Notes: generated from the sequence alone by a model not told the origin. 23,171 nucleotides of DNA from Bog-756 sp049521915 (GCA_049521915.1 JBEKOI010000019.1:1-23171), one strand, 5' to 3'. Shown: positions 1 through 9,320, numbered from the stretch's first letter. Program-made: numbers and translations.

Positions 1-2
1 AC

Positions 3-2045
<2,043 letters not shown>

Positions 2046-2056
2046 GGTCAACTGGG

Positions 2057-2128
2057 CCTGCACGCAAAGCCGGCCCTGCACGCAAAGCCGGCCCTGCACG
2101 CAAAGCCGGCCCTGCAGGCAAAAGCGGC
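2057..2128. repeat. 18-bp tandem repeat, four copies, just after pcrA
   Basis: Four head-to-tail units of cctgcacgcaaagccggc lie at 2057-2074, 2075-2092, 2093-2110 and 2111-2128. The first three are identical and the fourth has three or so changes. The array starts 12 nt after the pcrA stop, in the 122-nt gap between convergent pcrA and dprE2. The unit is a multiple of three; read in the pcrA frame beyond the stop it gives a repeating LHAKPA hexapeptide. A short GC-only inverted repeat (2138-2157, 6-bp arms) follows but lacks a T-tract. Confidence 0.92.
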
Positions 2129-2167
2129 CCTGACTCCGGCCGGTGGCTGTGCCGGCCCCGCCCTGAA

Positions 2168-2929
2168 TCAGCCGGGTATCTTCCGCCAGATCGCCGACGG
2201 CAGCTGGCGCATGACCGCGAACACCCAACGCAGCACGGGGGGGACATAGACGACGGCGGCACCGGACTCGATACCGCGCACGACTGCATCGGCCACGGCA
2301 TCGGGTGTGGTCGAGAACGGAGCCGGCGTCATGCCTTCGGTCATGCGCCCGATCACGAATCCCGGGCGAACGATCGTCATGTGGGCGCCGGATCCGACCA
2401 GCGAGTCGGCCAGGCCCTGTGAGAACGCATCCAGGCCCGACTTGGACGAGCCGTAGATGAAATTGGCCCTGCGGGCCCGTTGGCCTGCCACCGAGGACAG
2501 CACGATCAACCGACCGTGCCCCTGGTGGCGGAGGCGGCCGGCCACGGCCAGCATGGCCGCCGCCGGCCCTGTGTAGTTGGTGGTCATGACGGCCGCCGCC
2601 GCCACCGGGTCCTGTTCGTCGCCGGCCTGGTCACCGAGCACACCGGCGGCCACGATGACCAAGTCGATGTCCCCACACCGGTCGAAGACCCCATCGACAA
2701 AAGCCACGTGGTTGGCCACATCGGTGGCGTCGAAGGCCACCGATGTGGCCACGTCGGCTCCGGACGCCTTGGCCTCGTCCACTGCCTCGGTCAGCCGGGG
2801 GCCCTCACGTCCGGCGAGCACGACGGTGCGGCACCGGACCGGGACCAACCGGGACACGATGGCCCGGGCGATCTCGGAGGACCCCCCGAGCACGAGGACC
2901 GACTGGGGTCGCCCGACGGCGTCGATCAT
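2168..2929 (-). CDS. dprE2: Decaprenylphosphoryl-2-keto-beta-D-erythro-pentose reductase DprE2 (SDR)
   Basis: Second half of the epimerisation that turns decaprenylphosphoryl-ribose into decaprenylphosphoryl-arabinose: NAD(P)H-dependent reduction of the 2-keto intermediate made by DprE1. The 253-residue product has the SDR dinucleotide motif in the form GGSSEIA (residues 15-21), close to mycobacterial DprE2 rather than the usual TGxxxGIG. Catalytic Tyr159 and Lys163 sit in FIYGSSKSGLDAF, with Ser145/146 upstream, and RPGFVIGRM follows. The ATG overlaps the dprE1 stop by four bases (ATGA on the minus strand), so translation is probably coupled. It is the last gene of a three-gene operon. A generic SDR is the alternative, but the neighbour makes DprE2 much more likely. 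Confidence 0.9.
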   Translation of the reverse strand: MIDAVGRPQSVLVLGGSSEIARAIVSRLVPVRCRTVVLAGREGPRLTEAVDEAKASGADVATSVAFDATDVANHVAFVDGVFDRCGDIDLVIVAAGVLGDQAGDEQDPVAAAAVMTTNYTGPAAAMLAVAGRLRHQGHGRLIVLSSVAGQRARRANFIYGSSKSGLDAFSQGLADSLVGSGAHMTIVRPGFVIGRMTEGMTPAPFSTTPDAVADAVVRGIESGAAVVYVPPVLRWVFAVMRQLPSAIWRKIPG

Positions 2930-4548
2930 GATGACTTCCCTTCTGTCGAGGGGGCGGGGGTCGAGGGGGCGGCTGTCGAGGGGGCGGCTGTCGCGGGCCC
3001 GTCAGTCGAGGCCCCGTCTGCCAAGGCCCCGTCTGCCGAGGGCCCGTCTGTCGAGGGGGTGGGAGCGCCGCGGGAGGGACGCCGGGGTCTGGTCCGGTTC
3101 GTCCGCGCCCTGCTCCGGCCGGTGCGGGCCGGGGTGGTGACGGGAGGCCGGCGGACGTCGCAGAGCCCGAGCCGACGTCCGAGGTCGGATCGGAGGACGC
3201 CGCCCGGGTCGACCCGGTCCTTCACGGCCAGCCATTCGTCGGTGCGCGGGTACATCGACCGGAAGACCTCGGGAGAGACCCGGGAGTCCTTGGCCAGGTA
3301 GACCCGGCCGCCGGCCGCGACGACCGCTTCGTCGAGCGCGTCGAGCAAGGCGGCCAGCTGGTGGTGGCCGACGGGCAGGTCGAGGGCCAGGGTCCAGCCG
3401 GGCATGGGGAACGAGAGCGGTCCGGGGTCGCCCGGGCCGAACCGCTTGAGCACGGCCAGAAAGGATGCCACCTTCAGTTTGGTCAGCCGTTCGATCACCT
3501 GGCGCACGGTCGCCCCCTGGTCGTCGGGCACCACGAACTGGTACTGGAGGAATCCCTTGGTGCCGTAGAGGCGGTTCCAGGCCCCGACCCCGTCGAGCGG
3601 GTGGAAGAAGCCGGCCATGTGGTGGGGCTTGGCCACCTGGTGCCCGGGCGCCTTGCGGAACCAGAACTCGTTGAAGGCCCCGACGGTCAGCGGGTTGAGC
3701 AGGCCACTGGGAGGGGTGACGGGCACCCGGACCAGCGTCTTCGGGGCGAACTCCCGGGCCCGCGCCGGCTGCCGCCGCAGGCGTTCGGGCAGGTCCTCGA
3801 AGCGGGCATGGTTGCCGCGGGTGAGAACGGAGCGACCCAGCCGGGCACCGGTCGACTGGCAGTCGATCCAGGCCACCGAGTAGCGGTAGGCCCGATCGCC
3901 GGTGAGCATCATGTCCATGGCCGTGTCGAGGTCCTGTGCCCGTTCGGTGTCCACCAGCATGTAGCTGGTCTCGACCGGGACCATCCGCAGCGTGGCCCGG
4001 GTGATGATGCCGGTGAGGCCCATGCCGCCGGCCGTGGCCCAGAACAGATCCGGGTCCGACGTGGCAGACACCGTTCTCGTCCCGTCCGGGGTGACCAGGG
4101 TCATCTCCTCCACGTGGGAGCAGAAGCTGCCGTCGACGTGGTGGTTCTTCCCGTGGATGTCCGAGGCGATGGCACCGCCGACGGTGACCAGCCGGGTGCC
4201 CGGGCTCACCGGCACGAACCACCCCAGCGGCACCAGCCGCTCCATCAGCGACTGCAGGCTGACACCGGCCCCGACGGTGACGACCCCGGCGTCGAGGTCC
4301 ACCTGGTGGTAGGAGTCCAGCCAGGTGGCGTCGACGACGACGCCCCCGGCATTTTGGGCCGGGTCGCCATAGCTGCGCCCGAGGCCCCGGGCGATGATGC
4401 CCCGCCCGTCGCCCGCCTGCGCAGCCACGGCGTCGGCCATGGCCCGGTCGACGACGTCCGGGTGGACGGCACGGACCAGGTGGGCGGCGGTGGGTGCGGT
4501 CCGGCCCCACCCCGTCAGCAGGGTCCGGGTTCTCTCGGGCGCGGTCAT
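2926..4548 (-). CDS. dprE1: Decaprenylphosphoryl-beta-D-ribose 2'-oxidase DprE1
   Basis: FAD-dependent oxidase of the VAO/PCMH fold that oxidises the C2 hydroxyl of decaprenylphosphoryl-ribose, the step before DprE2; in mycobacteria it is membrane-associated and the target of benzothiazinones. Seen here: GRSYGDPAQNAGG with Tyr60, IHGKNHH with His132 (same numbering as M. tuberculosis), and YLAKDSR with Lys420, matching Lys418. The benzothiazinone-reactive Cys387 corresponds to Ala388 here (GWTLALD). The start is the ATG that overlaps the upstream transferase stop as ATGA; the longer upstream frame is the transferase read out of frame. At 540 residues it is about 80 longer than the mycobacterial enzyme. 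The excess (about 463-540) is an Arg-rich stretch followed by eight Ala/Pro/Ser/Thr/Asp/Gly pentapeptides. Confidence 0.93.
   Translation of the reverse strand: MTAPERTRTLLTGWGRTAPTAAHLVRAVHPDVVDRAMADAVAAQAGDGRGIIARGLGRSYGDPAQNAGGVVVDATWLDSYHQVDLDAGVVTVGAGVSLQSLMERLVPLGWFVPVSPGTRLVTVGGAIASDIHGKNHHVDGSFCSHVEEMTLVTPDGTRTVSATSDPDLFWATAGGMGLTGIITRATLRMVPVETSYMLVDTERAQDLDTAMDMMLTGDRAYRYSVAWIDCQSTGARLGRSVLTRGNHARFEDLPERLRRQPARAREFAPKTLVRVPVTPPSGLLNPLTVGAFNEFWFRKAPGHQVAKPHHMAGFFHPLDGVGAWNRLYGTKGFLQYQFVVPDDQGATVRQVIERLTKLKVASFLAVLKRFGPGDPGPLSFPMPGWTLALDLPVGHHQLAALLDALDEAVVAAGGRVYLAKDSRVSPEVFRSMYPRTDEWLAVKDRVDPGGVLRSDLGRRLGLCDVRRPPVTTPARTGRSRARTNRTRPRRPSRGAPTPSTDGPSADGALADGASTDGPATAAPSTAAPSTPAPSTEGKSS
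2945..3064. repeat. 15-bp degenerate tandem repeat encoding the DprE1 C-terminal tail
   Basis: Eight 15-bp units run from 2945 to 3064 (phases 2945, 2960, 2975, 2990, 3005, 3020, 3035, 3050). The clearest unit is gtcgagggggcggct; units at the far end are more diverged. On the minus strand they encode pentapeptides such as PSTDG, PSADG, PSTAA and PSTEG at the very end of DprE1. Confidence 0.88.
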
Positions 4549-5504
4549 GACCCGTAGATGCCGATGGCGAACAGGGCCATCCACGAGGCACCGTAGATCT
4601 GCAGCCGGTGGTCCCGGAGGGCCAGCTCCTCGGGTTCGGCGCCGTCGCCGGCGTCGAGGAGGCGCATCACATGGAGCAGGGCGATGGTGAAGGGCACGAT
4701 GGTCAGCTGGAACCAGATCGGGTCGTGGCCCGGGTGGACCTGGCCGGCCCGCTCGAAGGCCCACAGGCAGTAGGCGGTCACCGTCACCGCGGCGGACAGG
4801 GTCCGGACCGACCGCAGGAAGCTCGGGGTGTAGGAGCCGAGAGTGGTCCGGACCGATCGTTCGTCGGTCCCCCCGCCGGTCAGGAGCTGCTTCTCCCCCG
4901 ACCGCTTCCCGGTCACGACCAGCAGCGAGCCGAACGAGGCCACGATGAGAAACCAGTTGGACAAGACGATGCCGGTGGCCACGCCCCCGGCCACGGCCCG
5001 GAGGACGAACCCGGCGCTGACGGCGGCCAGGTCGAGGACGGGCTCGTTCTTGAGCCCGAACGAGTAGGCCACGTTGACCAGGCCGTAGAGGGCCATGACC
5101 AGGGCGAGGTGCCACCCCGCCACCAGCTCCCCGAGGCCGATCGAGGCCGAGATGAGCACGAGCCCGACCGTGATGGCCAGGGGCTCGGGGACGATGCCGG
5201 CGGCCACCGGGCGGAAGCGCTTCGACGGGTGCTCGCGGTCCGAGGCGGCGTCGAGGGCGTCGTTGAGGTAGTAGGTGCCGGACGCGGCGATGCAGAAGAT
5301 GCCGAAGGCGGCCAGCGTGTGCCAAAAGGCGCTCCGATGGAACAGCACACCGGCCGAGGCCGGGGCCACGAAGACCAACAGGTTCTTGATCCACTGCCGC
5401 GGCCGGCTGAGCAGGACCAGTCCGGCCAGCACCGAACCCGGTGCCGCCGACCGGCCACCGGCATGTTCGTCGGGTCTGTCCACAGCTTCGGCCGGAGTGC
5501 TCAT
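4545..5504 (-). CDS. ubiA: Decaprenyl-phosphate phosphoribosyltransferase (UbiA family)
   Basis: Integral membrane prenyltransferase expected to move 5-phosphoribose from PRPP to decaprenyl phosphate, the committed step of DPA synthesis (Rv3806c in M. tuberculosis). The 319-residue product has several hydrophobic helices and the first Asp-rich UbiA motif as YLNDALDAASDREHP (Asn81, Asp82, Asp85, Asp89), matching the NDxxDxxxDREHP form of the phosphoribosyl enzyme. A second motif region is YSFGLK...GFVLRAVAGG. The ATG has an upstream AGAGGG about 5 nt away on the minus strand. It is first in the operon and overlaps dprE1 by four bases. The 5'-phosphoribosyl phosphatase of the pathway is not in the window. 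The family is certain; the substrate is inferred from the motif and the dprE genes. Confidence 0.9.
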   Translation of the reverse strand: MSTPAEAVDRPDEHAGGRSAAPGSVLAGLVLLSRPRQWIKNLLVFVAPASAGVLFHRSAFWHTLAAFGIFCIAASGTYYLNDALDAASDREHPSKRFRPVAAGIVPEPLAITVGLVLISASIGLGELVAGWHLALVMALYGLVNVAYSFGLKNEPVLDLAAVSAGFVLRAVAGGVATGIVLSNWFLIVASFGSLLVVTGKRSGEKQLLTGGGTDERSVRTTLGSYTPSFLRSVRTLSAAVTVTAYCLWAFERAGQVHPGHDPIWFQLTIVPFTIALLHVMRLLDAGDGAEPEELALRDHRLQIYGASWMALFAIGIYGS

Positions 5505-5661
5505 GGCGTCCCTCTGGAAGTTCTGGTCGTCATGTGAACGCCGATGAAAGGTACCACGGACCCCCCGTGGCCAGGGCCCGACGGCCGACGGACCAGCGAC
5601 GACGGCGGTTCGTCGACCGAATCGTCCACCCCCCGTGTGGGCCCTCTGCCCGGTCAGCGCT

Positions 5662-5667
5662 TAGTAT
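5662..5667 (+). promoter_or_regulatory. Putative -10 box TAGTAT, leaderless start of the B12-subunit gene
   Basis: TAGTAT ends 8 nt before the GTG at 5676. The usual distance from -10 box to +1 would place transcription start within a few bases of the GTG, and no Shine-Dalgarno sequence is seen. No clear -35 box. Confidence 0.5.
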
Positions 5668-5675
5668 CTGCCTCC

Positions 5676-6092
5676 GTGAAGCGCCCGTATCGAGTGGTGG
5701 TGGCCAAACCCGGACTGGACGGGCACGACCGCGGAGCCAAGGTGATCGCCCGCGCCCTGCGCGACGCGGGCTTCGAGGTCATCTACACCGGGCTCCACCA
5801 GACCGCCGAGCAGGTCGTGCAGGCCGTCATCCAGGAGGACGCCGACGCCGTGGGTCTCTCCCTGCTCTCAGGCGCCCATCTCACCCTCGTGCCCCGGGTC
5901 ATCGAAGGGCTCAGGGAGCATGGCCGCGGCGATGTCCTCGTGCTGGTCGGAGGGATCATCCCCGCCGCGGACATCCCGGTCCTGAAGGAAATGGGGGTCG
6001 CCGAGGTGTTCACCCCCGGCGCCCCGCTCCCCACCATCGGCGCCTGGTTGGGCGACGCCCTCGATGCGCGTGAAGATGGTGAGGTCGCCTGA
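5676..6092 (+). CDS. Stand-alone B12-binding subunit of an acyl-CoA mutase (methylmalonyl-CoA mutase type)
   Basis: A 138-residue cobalamin-binding (Rossmann-like) domain equal to the C-terminal domain of methylmalonyl-CoA mutase, or to the small subunit of two-component mutases. The base-off/His-on motif DxHxxG is GLDGHDRG (Asp15, His17, Gly20), followed by LSLLSGAH and the LVGGIIP loop. Length fits a free small subunit. I chose the GTG at 5676 because a -10-like TAGTAT lies just upstream and the conserved fold begins at once; an in-frame ATG at 5544 would add 44 unconserved residues. The catalytic large subunit is not in the window. The sucCD genes follow at 250 nt, which suits a mutase whose product is succinyl-CoA. 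Hydroxyisobutyryl- and ethylmalonyl-CoA mutases have similar subunits, so the substrate is open. Confidence 0.85.
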   Translation: MKRPYRVVVAKPGLDGHDRGAKVIARALRDAGFEVIYTGLHQTAEQVVQAVIQEDADAVGLSLLSGAHLTLVPRVIEGLREHGRGDVLVLVGGIIPAADIPVLKEMGVAEVFTPGAPLPTIGAWLGDALDAREDGEVA

Positions 6093-6342
6093 CCCGAGCA
6101 CGCCCCACTGGCAGCACCAGAAGCGCCACACCATCGACGGGACCGGATCCGACGGTTGTTCGACGACGCAGCCGCCGGAGGCCGGCGCCCGGGTCGGCCG
6201 GTCTCCCATCTCCGCCGGGCCCACAGGAGCGCCCGACGCCGGGCCGGAGCATCGAAGCCGCAGACACGACGACAGCACCGCAAGACCGATAGACAGCCAC
6301 AACCGAGGGACGCAAGCGTCACAACAGAGAGGATCGGATCCG

Positions 6343-7491
6343 GTGGATCTCTTCGAATACCAGGGGAAGCAGTACTTCGCCCGCTTCGGCCTGCCCATCT
6401 CCAAGGGAGGGGTGGCCGACACCGTGGACGAGGCCGTCGAGGTGGCGGCGTCGGCCGGCTATCCGGTGACGGTCAAGGCCCAGGTCAAGGTCGGAGGCCG
6501 CGGCAAGGCCGGTGGGGTCAAGCTGGCCGACGACGAGGCGGAGCTTCGCACCCACGCCGGCAACATCCTCGGGCTCGACATCAAGGGCCACGTGGTCAAG
6601 CGCCTATGGATCGAGCACTCCTCGGACATCGACCGCGAGTACTACGCCAGCTTCACCCTCGACCGCAGCGCCAAGAAGCACCTGGGCATGCTGTCGGCCG
6701 AAGGAGGGGTGGAGATCGAGGAGGTGGCCGCCACCAACCCCGGTGCCATCGCCATGCTCCACGTCGACCCCGTCGACGGCCTGAGCATCGAAGCGGCCCG
6801 TGCGTGGGTGGATCGGGCCGGCCTCGACGAGGGCGCCCGTGCCCAGGCGGCCGGGATACTGGTGAAGCTCTACACCTGCTACACCGAAGGGGACTGCGAT
6901 CTGGCCGAGATCAATCCCCTGATCTACACGCCGGACGGCAGGGTGCACTGCCTCGACGCCAAGGTCACCCTCGACGACAACGCTGCCTTCCGTCACCCCG
7001 AGTGGGAGGAGTTCGCCGGCAGCGACATCGAGGACGAGCGCGAGGCCCGGGCCAAGGAGCGTGGCCTCAACTACATCGGCCTGGACGGTTCGGTGGGGAT
7101 CATCGCCAACGGTGCCGGACTGGCCATGAGCACGCTCGACGTGGTCAACCAGTGCGGCGGGGCCGCGGCCAACTTCCTCGACATCGGCGGCGGGGCCAAC
7201 GCCGACGTGATGGCGGCCGCCCTCGAGGTCATCAACTCCGATCCCGCCGTCCGTTCCATCCTCGTGAACATCTTCGGCGGGATCACCCGGGTCGACGAGG
7301 TGGCCAACGGCGTGCTCGAGGCACTCGAGCGGGTGGACATCAGCTCGCCGATCGTGCTGCGTCTCGACGGGACCAACGCCGTGGCCGGCCGTGAGATCCT
7401 GGCCGACCACTTGTCCGATCGCCTGGTCGCAGAGCCGACCATGCTCGATGCCGCGCGCCGCGCGGTCGCCCTTGCAGGAGGTCAGTCGTGA
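6343..7491 (+). CDS. sucC: Succinyl-CoA synthetase beta subunit
   Basis: ATP-grasp subunit of succinate-CoA ligase, which makes a nucleoside triphosphate from succinyl-CoA in the TCA cycle. The 382-residue product starts LFEYQGKQYFARFGLP and has the nucleotide-binding segment VKAQVKVGGRGKAGGVK, the metal-site segment DLAEINPLI and the C-terminal domain motifs FLDIGGGAN and VNIFGGITR. The GTG at 6343 is chosen because it starts exactly where the family does and AGAGAGGA lies 9 nt upstream; the frame is open further upstream, but that part is Arg/Ser/Pro-rich and unlike any SucC. Its stop overlaps the sucD GTG by four bases. The 250 nt upstream holds no gene I can recognise. ATP versus GTP preference cannot be read with confidence. 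Confidence 0.96.
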   Translation: MDLFEYQGKQYFARFGLPISKGGVADTVDEAVEVAASAGYPVTVKAQVKVGGRGKAGGVKLADDEAELRTHAGNILGLDIKGHVVKRLWIEHSSDIDREYYASFTLDRSAKKHLGMLSAEGGVEIEEVAATNPGAIAMLHVDPVDGLSIEAARAWVDRAGLDEGARAQAAGILVKLYTCYTEGDCDLAEINPLIYTPDGRVHCLDAKVTLDDNAAFRHPEWEEFAGSDIEDEREARAKERGLNYIGLDGSVGIIANGAGLAMSTLDVVNQCGGAAANFLDIGGGANADVMAAALEVINSDPAVRSILVNIFGGITRVDEVANGVLEALERVDISSPIVLRLDGTNAVAGREILADHLSDRLVAEPTMLDAARRAVALAGGQS

Positions 7492-8378
7492 GCATCTTCG
7501 TGGATGAGAACACCAAAGTCGTCGTCCAGGGCATCAGCCCCACCAGCCAGGGCCTCTACCACGGGCTCCGCAACCGGGCCTACGGCACACAGGTGGTGGC
7601 CGGAACCAACCCCAACCGGGGCGGCGAGGAGATCGAGGGCATCCCCGTCTTCGCCACCGTGGCCGAGGCGGTGGAAGCCACCGGGGCCAACGCCTCGTTC
7701 ATCTCGGTGCCGCCCAAGTTCGCCGCCGACGCCATCGTGGAGGCCGCCGCGGCCGGTGTCCCCTTCGTGGTGTGCATCACCGAGGGCATCCCCGCCATCG
7801 ACGAGGCCCTGGCCTACAACCGGCTCGTCCGGTCATACCCCTCCACCCGGTTGCTCGGCCCGAACTGTCCCGGCATCATCTCGCCCGGGAAGTGCAACAT
7901 CGGCATCACGTCGGGTGACATCGCCCTGCCCGGCGGCCCGGTCGGCATCGTGAGCCGCTCTGGGACACTGACCTACCAGGCGTTGCACGAGCTCTCCCAG
8001 CAGGGTGTGGGCCAGACCACCTGCGTGGGCATCGGCGGAGACCCGGTTCCCGGCACGAGCTTCATCGACTGCCTGGCCGCGTTCGAGGCCGACCCGGACA
8101 CCGAGGCCATCATGATGATCGGCGAGATCGGAGGCTCGGCCGAGGAAGAGGCGGCCGAGTTCATCGGTTCGTCGGTGAGCAAGCCCGTCGTCTCCTACGT
8201 CGCCGGGGTCACCGCCCCCCCGGGACGCAAGATGGGCCACGCCGGAGCCATCATCTCCGGGTCCAAGGGAACGGCTCAGGCCAAGATGGAGGCCCTGTCC
8301 TCCGCCGGGGTCACGGTCGCCCTCAACCCGACCGAGGCCGGGGAGGCCATGGTCGATATCGTGCGGAAACTCGACTGA
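7488..8378 (+). CDS. sucD: Succinyl-CoA synthetase alpha subunit
   Basis: CoA-binding, transiently phosphorylated subunit of succinate-CoA ligase. The 296-residue product keeps the active-site His251 in MGHAGAII, plus GPNCPGIISPGKCNIGI and SRSGTLTYQ. GTG at 7488 overlaps the sucC stop (GTGA) and has a perfect AGGAGG 6 nt upstream. The N-terminal loop is unusual: the common QGFTGxQGTFH is QGISPTSQGLYH here, one residue longer and without the second glycine, and the following VTPGKGG is TNPNRGG. These residues contact CoA in known structures. The subunit call is firm because of the sucC partner, but a related acyl-CoA ligase activity cannot be excluded. Confidence 0.93.
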   Translation: MSIFVDENTKVVVQGISPTSQGLYHGLRNRAYGTQVVAGTNPNRGGEEIEGIPVFATVAEAVEATGANASFISVPPKFAADAIVEAAAAGVPFVVCITEGIPAIDEALAYNRLVRSYPSTRLLGPNCPGIISPGKCNIGITSGDIALPGGPVGIVSRSGTLTYQALHELSQQGVGQTTCVGIGGDPVPGTSFIDCLAAFEADPDTEAIMMIGEIGGSAEEEAAEFIGSSVSKPVVSYVAGVTAPPGRKMGHAGAIISGSKGTAQAKMEALSSAGVTVALNPTEAGEAMVDIVRKLD

Positions 8379-9085
8379 GGACGGCGCTCCCCTCGGCGAC
8401 GGCCCTCGCCGACAGGCCCATCCTGGCCGTCATCTTCGATCTCGACGGACTGCTCATCGACTCGGAGCCGTTCTGGCGCCAGGCGGAGATCGAGGTGTTC
8501 GGCTCGCTCGGGCTCACGTTGACCGAGACCGACGTGCGCCAGACCATGGGCCTGCGCATCGACGACGCGGTGCGCCACTGGTGGGACCGCTTCCCCTGGT
8601 CGGGGATGACCGTGGTCGAGGTCGAACAGGCGGTGACGGCACGGGTGGCGGAACTCATCGGGCAGTCCGGGGAGCCGATGCCCGGCGCCCTCGAATCCCT
8701 GTCCCTGTGCGCACGCCTGTCGTTGCCGGTGGCGGTGTGTTCCGGTTCCTACGCCATGGTCATCGAGGCCGCCCTGGCCCGGCTCGGGATCGCATCGGCG
8801 GTCTCGGTCTGGCATTCGGCCGAGTGGGAGCCGCTGGGCAAGCCGCACCCGGGCAGCTACCTGTCGACGGCGGCCAAGCTGGGGGTCGATCCAACCGGCT
8901 GCCTGGCCGTGGAGGACTCCTTCAACGGGGCCATCTCGGCCAAGTCGGCGCGGATGCGGGTGGTGGTCGTCCCCGAACCGGATGCTCTGGCCTCGCCGCG
9001 ATGGGGATTCTGTGACGCACTGCTCCCCTCGCTCAGCGGATTCGACGAGCGCCTGCTGCGCTCGCTGGAGGGCCGGGCGGCCTGA
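8375..9085 (+). CDS. HAD-superfamily sugar-phosphate phosphatase, start uncertain
   Basis: Phosphatase of the beta-phosphoglucomutase / 2-deoxyglucose-6-phosphatase branch of the HAD superfamily. All four motifs are present: I DLDGLLIDSE (from nt 8438), II VCSGSYAMV, III GKPHPGSY and IV AVEDSFNGAISAKSARM. An alpha-helical cap lies between I and II. The start is a problem. The first in-frame ATG/GTG/TTG is the GTG at 8495, which lies after motif I and would remove the catalytic aspartates. Reading back to about 8156 I find no other standard start in this frame. CTG at 8375 overlaps the sucD stop as CTGA and is used as a provisional start; CTG at 8423 is another option. No good Shine-Dalgarno is seen. 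The family is certain; the exact substrate is unknown. Confidence 0.8.
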   Translation: MRTALPSATALADRPILAVIFDLDGLLIDSEPFWRQAEIEVFGSLGLTLTETDVRQTMGLRIDDAVRHWWDRFPWSGMTVVEVEQAVTARVAELIGQSGEPMPGALESLSLCARLSLPVAVCSGSYAMVIEAALARLGIASAVSVWHSAEWEPLGKPHPGSYLSTAAKLGVDPTGCLAVEDSFNGAISAKSARMRVVVVPEPDALASPRWGFCDALLPSLSGFDERLLRSLEGRAA

Positions 9086-9308
9086 CGGTCGGAAAACTTT
9101 CACTTCGGAAATGGCCGATCGGTGCCGATACATGAGGCACGAGGGGCATTCCCTGGGCAGGGGAGACCGAGCGACGGAGGCCCGGCACCGGAGGCAGGCC
9201 GGTCGGGCCACGTCGCTCCGGTCCTTCGGCCGGGGAAGAGACGATCGCGCCCGGGTGCGGGCGCGCCACCGCCCGGCCGCGACGCGGATCGCCGCCGGGC
9301 GGCGCTGG

Positions 9309-9314
9309 TAGCGT
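9309..9314 (+). promoter_or_regulatory. Putative -10 box TAGCGT, leaderless purN start
   Basis: TAGCGT ends exactly 6 nt before the GTG at 9321, which would put +1 on the start codon. The preceding 235 nt (9086-9308) has no gene I can support. No -35 consensus. Confidence 0.5.
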
Positions 9315-9320
9315 GCGGCC

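Noticed and set aside
2138..2157. Inverted repeat ggccgg...ccggcc between convergent genes, a possible terminator
   Set aside because: Only 6-bp arms with an 8-nt loop and no T-run; such GC palindromes are common by chance at this composition.
3361..4557. Long + strand open frame antisense to dprE1
   Set aside because: It mirrors a well-supported enzyme gene; its translation is rich in Gly, His, Val and Pro without any domain, as usual for GC-rich antisense frames.
4608..5537. Long + strand open frame antisense to the UbiA-family gene
   Set aside because: Gly/Asp/His/Arg-rich translation with no membrane segments or motifs; the minus strand holds the real gene.
6064..6342. In-frame 93-residue N-terminal extension of SucC from the GTG/ATG region upstream
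   Set aside because: It has no resemblance to SucC, while GTG 6343 has a ribosome binding site and begins at the family's start.
9100..9250. Minus-strand frame with two CxxC pairs (CLRC and CPSC), like a small zinc ribbon
   Set aside because: No start codon near the first pair except inside purN, the frame continues antisense through the HAD gene, and the flanks are Arg/Pro-rich as expected of GC-rich noise.
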